Source of the DNA: Plakobranchus ocellatus
Lineage: Eukaryota > Mollusca > Gastropoda > Plakobranchidae
DNA: 44,069 nt
NCBI GenBank assembly: GCA_019648995.1
Contig: BLXT01005502.1
Span: 2,142,748-2,186,816, forward strand
Direction: 5' to 3'
The position numbers and the translations under genes are program-made. The notes under the pieces were generated by a model, which worked only from the letters and a program-made list of their open reading frames with translations, was not told the DNA's origin and did not search any database. The number at the start of each line of letters is the position of its first letter. Within the stretch, counting starts at the first letter, position 1. This document shows positions 1 to 10,500 of this stretch, one piece after another.

Positions 1-352
1 ATTTCTTCATTGGTTTAAAAAAAAAAAAAAAAAAAAAATGTTACAGATTTAGACCTTCGATGGTTCAAAGCATGCTTAGGTCACTGTTATTGCAAACCTG
101 TAAGTATGATGCATGTTCTACATAATTACAATTACCTCCTCAAATTGGTGAAATTGACATCAAAGCAAGGATCACTGTAACCTCTTCTCTTATCAATAAT
201 ACGTACATCAATTGTTATGACCATGGGGCAAACAAGGGCGCAGAAACAGTCAAAGGGAGATAACTCCATCTTATAAAATAGTAACATTTTTTCAACAATT
301 TGATTAAAGAGCTTTTGTTTCGTCCCATAAAATTATGACTACCCATGCACAG

Positions 353-500
353 GGCCGGATCAAGAGTTTCAGAAGGGAGGGGTTACATGGAAGGTTTGGG
401 GGTTCGAATCCCAGTTCCGGCCAAATAGTTCTTCAATGCTCCTCTGTGTCCACCCAGCACTAAATGGGTAACTAGGTCTCTTATTAGTCTTAAGGCCCGA
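353..500 (+). mobile_element. tRNA-derived SINE (family A), head plus body
   Basis: Bases 353-359 and 416-422 form a perfect 7-bp acceptor-like stem (GGCCGGA with TCCGGCC). A B-box-like GGTTCGAATCCC lies at about 401-412. The A box and anticodon arm are not recognisable, so this is a tRNA-derived SINE head and not a working tRNA gene. The body that follows (about 436-482) recurs nearly unchanged at 12518-12565. A shared body of this kind suggests a conserved SINE central domain. Confidence 0.6.
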
Positions 501-562
501 CGAATTACTTACAATTTTGATTTTAAAGGGCCCGTCCACAGGTACATAACTTTTGCAGGAGA

Positions 563-690
563 GGGGATCCAGTACAATTTTGTGGTCTCAGGCTTTTTTG
601 CAACCATAGGGCTGGGCACTAAGCTTGAACTCACGATAGATTGCATGTAGTTCCTATAGATTTCAGTGCAAGTTTCCTTTACCAAAATAC
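563..690 (-). mobile_element. Degraded SINE fragment, minus strand (family B)
   Basis: Read on the minus strand, this stretch has a GTTCAAGC B-box-like site followed by an AAGCCTGAGACCA block. Both match, in order and spacing, the family-B SINE copies at 24758 and 34036. It is diverged and lacks a clear A box. Placement rests on visual alignment only. Confidence 0.4.
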
Positions 691-1284
691 CATGTATCTG
701 ATAGAACCGGGTATACATGAATGCTCCTCTATTTCTAACAGCTGTGCTGTACGTTTTTGATTTTTTCCCTCATTATTTGACTTCTTAGTAATGATTTGAT
801 AATACTTCCTACAGCAGTACCGATATCTGTAAACATTGCGGAATTTGTCCAATGAGTCATAGACAGAAAGTCACAGTTCGCACCTTCTTAAATCGCTGGG
901 TTTTTTTTTTTTTCCCGTGTTTATTCAGTCATATCCACTTTTGATAAATTAGGTAAGAAACTAAGATTACATTTGCCCTGGCTTACATTTTTTTTTCATT
1001 ATTAAAAGACCTCTGGGACATACATTTTTTTACACAAATGTCTTATTCTTGAATAAATTTTGCTGAACCTTAAACAAGAAGCCTACAGTAAATTTCTCTT
1101 TAGCCAAACTTGCTTACGATGATCCTCTCTCATGTAGGTCTCACTCTAGGTGAACTTTGAGGGTCACTGTTGTATTATTTTAAAGGACAACGCAATAAAT
1201 GAATAGATCTTATGAGTCCGTCGGTTTTGTTAAATTTTATGAAGAGTCCAGTTTTCACAGGGGAGGAATATACTCTAGTGAGGA

Positions 1285-1692
1285 AGTGGTGGCGAGAAGA
1301 CTGAAGATGGCAAAGCTGAAGTGATGGGAGATCTTAATTTAGAGGTCCTTTCTATGGATCTACTTCATCAGCAATATCTGTATTTCAATGTGCTCAGAGA
1401 TGAATGATTGAGATAAATTGATCATCTGGAGTCCATGGGGGTTTATCTTTAATAAGAGCATGATCAATCAACAAGAAGATGGATATCAAGATCTAAACAC
1501 TGCCACAGCCAAGTGAAAAGCAATCTTGTCCATAGATTTAACATTGACAATACTGCTCTTCAGTTGGCTATGGCAGTACAGAAGACTGTGGAAGACAAGT
1601 TCAGAGAAAATACAGCTGAGGAAAAGCCCAGTTCAGCTGACAGTAAATGTCAAAATTGCAATATAAATATGTGTGGTCAATCTTCATTTTAG
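1285..1692 (+). pseudogene. Pseudogene-like reading frame of unknown origin
   Basis: One frame reads as protein-like sequence across about 400 bases but is broken by several stops in its middle part. Protein-like pieces include LEVLSMDLLHQQYLYFNVL, IDHLESMGVYL and SNLVHRFNIDNTALQLAMAV, ending NMCGQSSF and a stop. Frame is kept throughout without shifts, which argues against chance. No intron-like joints are seen, so a processed copy or a decayed single exon is possible. I do not recognise the family. Confidence 0.35.
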
Positions 1693-2061
1693 TTATTGAT
1701 GCTTTCCTGTAAAGAAAAGTGCTGTCGTGGCCAATTAAAGTGCAGAATCTCTCATAGATTCATTCCTGCCAATACTACACTCACGTTGCTATGGTAGAAC
1801 ACAATGGATAAGTTGAATTTTTTATATTATGATAAGTTAATGCCGTTTTAAATGAACCAAGGACAGCAAGAGCTGGCTTTTTTATGTCGAATTAGATTTT
1901 TTCATGATTTTTTTTCTTCTTAAGAACCAATCTTGATTAATCAAATTCAGCTCATCTCACAGTTTCTGCATAGTTTAAGAAAAAATTCAACCACCACTGT
2001 AAATCATTTGGGGTTGGACAAATCACCAACAAAAAGACAATGTTGCGATGGTTTTATGAGT

Positions 2062-2067
2062 TTTATT
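2062..2067 (-). terminator. Poly(A) signal of the NOPCHAP1-like gene
   Basis: TTTATT on the plus strand reads AATAAA on the minus strand. It lies 6 bases after the TGA of the minus-strand gene, which implies a 3' UTR of only a few tens of bases. Confidence 0.5.
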
Positions 2068-2073
2068 GTAGTG

Positions 2074-5000
2074 TCATCTTGAAGGAGCCACATCTTTCTC
2101 AGTGACAGTAGAGTTGCTGAGCTCTTCAATAACAACGCTCTTTGCTGCACTGTGTTTAGCCACAGGTTGCTCGCCTGTACAAACTGTGCCTTGTGGGTTT
2201 GGTGAAAGATTGTGCTGAAGTACAGACAAAGCATCTTCAACGTTCTCGTCAGAGGTAGAGCTGTTGTCACTGTCTTCATCTTCACTATCATCAAACTTAG
2301 AGAGAACTTCAGATGGAACAAGAGAAACATTCTGGAGGAAAAAAAGAGATAAAATAACTTTGATAATTTCAAGCAAAGGAACAAAAATGAAAAACATATT
2401 AATGTACGTACATATACCTTATGTTTATGTATATTAGATGAGTGAAAGGCTTAAAACAACAAAAAGAGAAATCAATAATTAACAGGCATTTACGTTTTTT
2501 TTTTATATATAATGGGGAAGGGGGGAGGGTTGTATATCTCAAAAAGACAATCAAATGAGAAAAATTTTATTTGGGAAGAAAAAAGAAGATGCAACAGCTA
2601 TAAACCCTTGCACTCAGAGGTTTTGAAGGTTGTTTTCCAAAGAAAAAGTAGAAAAAGAGAATATCTGAGATGCCTAGACTAGGTATTTGTTGCCACAGAT
2701 TTGTGCCAAGCAGTTTGGGTCTCAAAAATCCAGCCCTACAACTGATCCACTGACATGGCAATCACTCTTTAAGACATATTTTAAGAATCCCAAGAAACTT
2801 GAAGAAAAAGATGAAAGTACCCCAAAAAAATAAATATTCATTTAATGTTTCAATATCAACACTTGGTGCCTTGATATAGCAGTGATTTGCAATATAACAT
2901 ATGTTATATTGATCAAGTGTATTCATGGAATTTATAACTGGATTCACTGTCAATGTCAAGTCATTAGACATGACTAGTACATTATTTTTTTACGGGAAAT
3001 TGTTTTTGTCTCTTTATCAAGATATGGTGCATATGCTGCCATATCAACCCTTTATTCATTATGATATATTTACAATCATAAAAATAATCTTGGTAAAACA
3101 TGAAAAATTACAGAGACAATTATTTAACCTGCTTCCATAAGAGACATTTTGAAAGTCTCCTTATCCACAGGTGATTCATAAATATTTATACAGAACAATT
3201 TTGTCTTAAAAATATGAATTCTTACTGAATTGATACAGACCTAAATATCTTAATTTGTTTTTAAAAAATTTCCCCCCCAAACACACACAGATTCCCTTTT
3301 CCCATGCAGTGAAGTTTAAACTAATAAAAATATTTATCCATTAACATAAATCATCTATTACCTGATCACTTTAAACAACTAAATTGTGCAGCAATCTCAC
3401 AGAATGAGCTTAAGATATGAAAATTTTCGTTTTATAGGGAAATATATGGCTACGTTTGAGTGTACAAACTGAATTTGCTGTACATTTTCATAATTTAGAA
3501 AGCCCACCACTGGGCTTGTTCTGAGTTGATCCATATCAGGGCAACATACATTTTTAAAGTCCCTTTAACACTTAAATTTTTTGCAGCAATTTCTTCCAAA
3601 ACTCCTAATAATAAAATATTATACTGTTCAAGCAACCCTCCCCCCTCTTCTTACAACATGTCAAAGAGCTTAACAACTGATTAGTAACAACATGGATAAT
3701 TTTTTTATTCTCTAAACACTGGCCAAATAGGCCTTTTTTGTCCCTGCTATTTAATATCACCTATAATCTTGAAAAAAATAAAAGCCTGCAACAAGACTTA
3801 TATTAAAAAACTGATTTCATAATTCAAAAATTTTATTTAAAACAACCAAACAAACCATTTCTACAAAAGGAGCTGACGAATGAGGCTTTTCTGTACAATT
3901 CTTAGTTTCCTCGCTATCTTCATCTTCATCACTTTCATCACTGCACAGACCAACAGGTTCAATTGTGAGAAGTTCTTGCTGCCCTTCATTGGAAGCTATT
4001 TCAGATGCCGTGCTTTTGTTGGCTTCTGACAACTGGGGCAGAAAACCCTTGATCCTCGACAAGACTGAAAATATAAATAATGCATAACTGTATTATATAA
4101 CATGATAATTAAGTTTAAAATCAACTTGCACATACATGACACTGTTAAAAAATCAAGATTTAGAATTGATGAAAAGTTCAGAAAAAAAAAAGATTTTTAA
4201 TCAAAATTATTTTCAACAAACAAGTTGCTCAGAATATAAAGTTTAAACTTTTCTAATATATATACATGTATATATATTTATTTTCTAAATGCCTTAAATA
4301 TGAACAGCTTCATCTTCCTCTTCCCCTCACCTTGATTTATGTTTTCTTGCAGCTAGAATGACAATTTCAAAAGAAAAAATGCTTAGACAAGTATAAGGAA
4401 TAAAAAAATGATAATATATGTATATGTTTGTGCATTTATTGTAAAAATTTACAAAAAGAAAACAAAAACATAAGACTATTAGTTAAAGCATGAGACATGC
4501 AATTGTTGTTAACGTACATAGCAAACCTGCCTTTGCTTCTTTCCTATTTTAGTATATTGGTCACTGATGACAAACTGATCCCAGATGATTTTTATATTGA
4601 TTCAATTCTTCTGTTGCTTGAATCATTAATGGTTAAATACCACCTAAATAATTATACTGATATTGTAATGATAATTTCTACAGCTTTGTTTCATCCAGTT
4701 GTGTCCTCTAAGAAAAAAAAAAAATTCTTGGTCAAACAGAGACAAATGGTTATAATATAGTTAGATGTGCACAAATTATTCATTTTTTTAAGCAGTCAAA
4801 TGAGTTTGAAGTTCACTACAAAAGAGGCAAAATATGACTTCCTAATAATCATTACAACATTAAAAAAAAAAAAAAATTTTTTTTTTTTAATGGCCATATA
4901 ATGTTCAAAACTGTCTTAATAGTGAAATAGATAATCTTAATCCAATGGTCAAAAAAGAATTATAGACACAAAACATCACTAATGTAGCAAACAGTGCGGA

Positions 5001-7181
5001 TAATACACAATAGACAGAAATGAATAGAATGTACCTGAGTTTTGTGGCATATAAAAAGTTCTTGGAGCTTCTTGTGATTCATTTCCCACTATTTTTAACT
5101 TTCCTTCCTTGTAACCTGGAATAAGAAAAGTAAGAAAAGAAAAACTTATTATAATCATTTTCACCTGTCACAGCAGGAAGAAGGGCAGTACATGTATCTA
5201 AAGGGTTATATCTATGAAACATATTCCTGCCTACAGCAGTATTGTTCTTTGTTTCTGATAAAGCCAACATAAAATGGCTAAACATCCCTATGTATGCTAG
5301 TGCTACATCTTTTTTCTAAATACATGATTTTCAGTCAATGATTGTCTTTTCAACTGTTCTTTCTAGGCAAAGCATAATCCATGGTCAAGAAAGGTGATAA
5401 CTAGAAACAAAATTGAATCTCCTGAAAGGCTGAGCAGCTGAATGGAAAGTCTAAAACCTGACTTTTTACAATTAAGATTACACTTATAGGCCTTTTCTTT
5501 TATTTGAACTTAAGATTTTAAAAATTTATCACGCCAAAAAAAAACCCCCCAGAGAGTAGAGCTGTAAAATTTTTATGACATTTAAATGAATGTGTGATTT
5601 AAGGTTCTCAGAATTCAGGAGACATTCAACTGCGGCCAGTGAGACTTTTCTTTCAAATCCAAGGTCAAGTATTCAAGAGGGATCATAAACCCTATAATGA
5701 GATCTAGCACATTGAATGACCACACAGAGAGAAAAGGTGTACCTTCATAATTAATATATCACAGCTCTCTATCTTTATAAGTAGATATAATTAACAAGAG
5801 TGTTCATTAATTTTTCCAAAAAATTACAAAATATCTTCGCAAGAGTTCTGACAATGCACATAACAAAAGAAAACCTACTTTTTAAATTGCTTGTATTCAT
5901 AATCACAGAGAACCATTTTAAAATGTGAAAAGGGACATATTTCTTTTGTCGTATATTCAAATATATTAGTTGAGCTGAAGCTGTCATTATAATCTGAGAG
6001 CAGTGAGTGTTCATTGATTTTTCTACATGTTTATTTACAAGATCCAGATGTCTTTGCTTTTGAAGAAAAACATTTTGAAGCATTGAAATTTTTGGTAAGC
6101 TTAATCTCATCAGACCAGATTCCCTGTTAATCAGGATCTTCAATGGATCTCTGCCGGATTCCCAGTAGGCCGGGATTCAGTAACCCATTCATAAAACATG
6201 ACTAAAACTTTAAATTATTCGACCAATCAGGTTTCTGTTGTCTTCACATTAGGTCAAATTGTTTAAAAACAGCTGCGATCATGAGTTCAGTGTTTTTGTG
6301 AAATTTTAATGAATTTACCACATGAAGAGAGCACTAGAGTAAACAGGGACATTGTCAGGGAAACCCCAACAAAAATTGTTTTCTGCAATTATGTTTTTGA
6401 CAAATCAGTAATTCTGATGAGGATAAACAAGAGTTTGATCAAGATTACCCTTATAATGAAAGTGACTGTGATGGCAATGAGATAGAGGAAGCGATTGATG
6501 GATCTAGATCTGCATACAAATGAATATATAGACCTGAAGATAAAGATAGATGGTGAAAGAAATAGATTTCAGGAAAAAAAATTTAGATGAGATGATCAGA
6601 GACATTCACTGAGCCTAGATCTAGATTCATTGGATTCTTTTTCTGTAAATAATATCCTCATGATTTTTCTGATAAATTTATCTGTATCCTACCCTGAAAT
6701 CAGCCATTTTGCTCAGGAGCCCAGGTGGGAGAGGATGATAGCCAGAAGGGGCTCAGATTTGAAAGGGTTTAAGTTGTCCACATTTGACTAAAATCACCTT
6801 CATTTCGCCACCAATACCACTTGTATGCATCATAGGAAATATTTCAGATATCTTTGCATTGGACCGAGGTTTTTTGGTATTTTTTTACAATTTCAAAATA
6901 AACGTCTTTCAAATTGTTCAGAATTTATTAAAATTGTTTTCATTTCGTCATTAGCCTAATGGTGTGGAAAATCCTTTTATGGTGCATTATCGGCAATCTT
7001 TCATTGAATAATCATACTTACAACTAGTAAACTTTTCAGGATACATAAGCTGCTTTGATATTTCAGGTGAATATTTCGCATTCTGGTGTATCTGTGATTT
7101 TCTGATCGTGCTATGTTCTCGGGACTCAGAGAGATCTTCAGGCCTCTCATTGTGATCAGCACTGTTTAACTTCTCAGCCAT
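2074..7181 (-). CDS. NOPCHAP1: NOP protein chaperone 1 homologue (C12orf45-like), 4 exons
   Basis: Exons (minus strand) are 7181-7022, 5115-5035, 4064-3865 and 2331-2074. All junctions are GT-AG and the frame is continuous for 232 residues. NOPCHAP1 is a cofactor that brings NOP58 to RUVBL1/RUVBL2 in box C/D snoRNP assembly. The assignment rests on recall of the human protein. The block VLSRIKGFLPQLSEANKS (exon 3) matches the human segment around FLPQMARANEKL, and VPSEVLSKFDDSEDED (exon 4) matches the conserved PSEV/acidic segment. Two acidic serine-rich runs (SDESDEDEDSEE and DDSEDEDSDNS) fit the family. The human protein is about 185 residues. The exon 3 donor (GTAGAA) is weak. The gene is head to head with WASHC4. 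Any other small acidic nucleolar protein is the alternative. Confidence 0.72.
2332..3864 (-). other. Intron 3 of the NOPCHAP1-like gene
   Basis: AT-rich intron with C- or G-rich short runs near 2519-2528 and 3273-3279. Short open frames on both strands look random. Nothing else is recognised. Confidence 0.6.
4065..5034 (-). other. Intron 2 of the NOPCHAP1-like gene
   Basis: AT-rich intron with a TATA-rich run at about 4255-4279 and an inverted poly(A)/poly(T) stretch at about 4862-4889 that could fold back on itself. No coding or RNA feature is recognised. Confidence 0.6.
5116..7021 (-). other. Intron 1 of the NOPCHAP1-like gene
   Basis: Intron of about 1.9 kb. Most is featureless AT-rich DNA. 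On the plus strand at 6401-6523 there is a short acidic open frame (SDEDKQEFDQDYPYNESDCD). It resembles the acidic N-terminus of some DNA-transposon transposases, but no terminal repeats were found. Confidence 0.5.
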
Positions 7182-7595
7182 GATTTCCTCAAGATATTTG
7201 CAAGAAAAATAGAGTTTTTATTTCTATATCTTGTTTCTAACTAAATCTAAAATCTCTTATATTTTGGAGTGGACCTACAATAAGTCATGAGGTGAATCCT
7301 CTCAATCCTAATTCACTCTCATGCAGAAGCTAAGCTGTGTGTGCTTCGTTCCTATACAGCAGCAAGCAGTATAATATTCAAAAGCGGAAAGTTCCATTAT
7401 TTACTTCCGGTTATTGAGTATGAGACTGAAACAGAGAGCACCTGACACTGATTGTGTTTCTCATGTTGGATCAAGGGAATAAACACCACCCTCTAATTTT
7501 TTTAGTATCTATTGGCTTTTAAATCTTAAATGAAGATGGAATAAAGTAATTATAACTTTTCTTTTTTGCCAAAGTCAGTGTAGGTAAATACAAAA
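7182..7595. promoter_or_regulatory. Probable bidirectional promoter, NOPCHAP1 / WASHC4
   Basis: The two start codons (7181 minus, 7596 plus) face away from each other across 414 bp, so both promoters must lie here or overlap. ACTTCCGG at 7403-7410 is a good ETS/GABP-type site, and AGCGGAAAGT at 7383-7392 is a weaker one in the opposite orientation. ETS sites are common in bidirectional promoters of housekeeping genes. No convincing TATA box is placed. Transcription start sites cannot be fixed from sequence. Confidence 0.6.
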
Positions 7596-10500
7596 ATGTC
7601 AGCGGCTACAAATTCTCAACCATCAGCTGCAAATGGAGGGGTGACGCCCACTGCTGATTGGGAATTCGACAAATTTGACGACGGGTCGCTAAGTAAGTAT
7701 GAGATTTCAAAACCTGAAATTTTAGATTTAAAATTTCTGTTATAATGTTTCAAGAAAATTAATATTGGCAAGACTTCATAATGTGCATTCAAGAAAAGTG
7801 AATCTATGAAAACTAGACTGCTAAATGCTATTGTGCTGACCGATCTGTCATGTAACATCCAGTAATCATTTTATAACTTTGTGAATATAAAATACAATTT
7901 CCATAGATCAGTTACGTTTATTTCTTATTTGATTAATGAAACAGAACATATCAACAAAAACTCGGCCACCACTATCCAAGATGGTGATCAGAGGTGATCA
8001 TTTTTTTTCCTTCAAACATGTTTTTAATTCTAAATCCTTGAACCTGAGGATAAAATTATTACTGATTTTAAATTAAAAATTCAATTTCAAATCAGATTTT
8101 TCTTGCAAATTTAGACTGTATTTCCGTTCAAGATATTAGTTTCAAAATGGTAAATTCTGATCTATTTACATAATTTCCAAGTTAATCTTTTCTTTTGCTG
8201 CTACAGGCTTACATACAATTTTGGTAAAGATAGAAACGCTTGGGGCCCAGTGACTAGTAAGTCCATCCTGAGATCTGCAGGGACCATTCTGTCGCAGGTT
8301 CCAGCCCCGCCACCAACGCCTGGCCTGATGGAGGGCCTGAAAGCCTGAGATCACCTTGTTGTGGACTAGCTATATAAAAAAAATCAAACTGTAGAAACAC
8401 TTTGAACATTAAAATAACATATAAAATTGGAAAAATATTCATTAAATTCTGTAAACCTCCCTTTGATTTACTTTTAGAATACCATCTAAGCCTTTACCTC
8501 TTATAAATCTATGGCTTTGGAGTTTTAGATAATATGCCTTTTATATCTTAACAACAATGCAAAGAGTTCAACAAAGCACTTTAGATAAACTGCTTTCTAT
8601 TAAATTAATCCTTTTTTTTTAGAACTGGTGGGTGAGCTGCAGCTTAAAAAGTATGGCAAGTTCTTGGAGGACTATGCAACGCAATTGAAGGAGATTGAAG
8701 ATGCTTTGGATGACAGTATTGGCGATGCTTGGGACATGACCCTTGACCCAATTGCAATGCAGGTGGGCATCCTTTTTTCTACCTTGTCATTTTTTTCTGT
8801 TTTTTCTTAAGGTATTTGTGAAATATTTATTTGCTGAAAATGTTTTTTTTAATAGAATTAATAATTCAATATAGCTCCAAATGTATTTTATGATACAGAT
8901 TTTTAGACAGAATGGTTCTGCTTTTTGATGTAATATAATTTTTTTGATCTTTATAATAGAATCAGTTTTAAAAGTCCCTTTAGCTTCTTCTTTCCTAACA
9001 AATAGTTTGTGAGAGTGACAAACATGTATTTTTTAAATATTCTTCTCAGTAGGATACAAGTTATTCCATTTATAATTATAACATACAATTATTGAAGAAC
9101 TTGAATGGCATATATATATAAGTCTATCTTCATCCCCATAAATATTCAATTTCAGTCACTGCCCTATGAGCAAACAACACTGTTGCAGTTAATCCGAACA
9201 GACAATAAGATTTTGAACAAAGTGATCACAGTTTTGGCTGCTCTTTGCTCTGAAATGGATGCACTAAAACATGAGGCCACTACAAAGTTCTACAATGCTC
9301 TTCTGCTGTATGGAGAGGGAGGTAATGTGTTTGCACTTTTATTTTATTCTCAATTATAAGTGGAGTTTAAGATAATAAATGTTGCATTGTGAGCAGAAGT
9401 GCTCTACATTAATGTTTCTGTTTGGGAAGAAGAGTGATTTTTTTTTTTGGAAATACTATTGACAATTTTCTCAATATTTTTATGCATTGCCATTGTTTCC
9501 ATCTTTCCTGTTTGAAATTTGCAAGTGAAAAATTACTTTTGTATCAGCCAACTTAAGCTTTGCAAGAATGTATACTATTTTTATTCGCCAATATGTTTTA
9601 TAAATATGTTTAGAATATATTTAGAAGTTAAAATGTAGTTTAACCAAAAGAGGATTAAAACTTGAAGGTTTAGGCATTCTTTACCTATATTAGATAGTAG
9701 GTATTCAGCATCTTATTTTTTTATATACATACAACTAGTCCCAAAACAAAGCATATTAAGAGTAAAACTTTGCGTTATGGTGTAAAAATTATTGCAATAA
9801 TAGTAATACAATTTTTTACCACTACATTTTCTGCCCTAAATAATTTTTTAGAACCTGAAGCAGGCCTGGAAGAGGGAGAGGCACAGGTTCAGATGGGCCG
9901 CATGTTTCCACTCCTACAGGTGAGAGCTTACTTGAAATAAACAAAGATCAAAGGAAGGTGTTTTTTAGGTTTTATTACTGAGAACCAAATTTTTTTCTGT
10001 AAGGAAACTAATTAAATCATCAGCACAAATATTTTCTCTAACTTGTCTGATCATTCAAAGAGTATTATGATATTCTGCCAATTTTTAAAGAAAATCAGTA
10101 AGCTTTTTTTTTTTGGTTGAGAGGCTACTCTTTAGGCTATTTAAAAGACATAACTATCAGCAACAGAATTTTGGTACACATGTGCATTTTTTTTCATCTG
10201 ATTCAGGAGCTTTCATGCTTTGTGTCAAGATCATACGAGGTTGTGAAAGCTGTAATGAAACAGCTATCTTGCCTTTACACAAATAGGTCAGTGCTTGGAT
10301 AACAGTTTTTTTTGCACTTTTGTTAAAGTAATCCTTCGCATACAATGTTCTTTTCCATCTACTCCTAGAAATTATATATATAAATCTCTGTCTTCTTGTC
10401 ATAGTTTCTTGTAAAAATAATTACAGAATTTTTATTTTATCCTACATGAAAAATGAACATTTTATTTTGTATTAGTTGCATTGTAAAAGGAATGCAGTGA

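Larger units (their letters stand above)
1..2073. other. Intergenic region downstream of the minus-strand gene
   Basis: No intact gene is recognised here. The stretch holds a poly(A) run at 19-38, an exon-like segment at 47-99, a tRNA-derived SINE near 353-500, a minus-strand SINE fragment near 563-690, and a pseudogene-like reading frame at about 1285-1692. The rest is AT-rich DNA in which I see nothing. Confidence 0.6.

Noticed and set aside
353-422. Possible functional tRNA gene
   Set aside because: The acceptor stem and a B box are present, but the T stem pairs poorly, no A box or anticodon arm is seen, and a SINE body follows. Called a SINE head.
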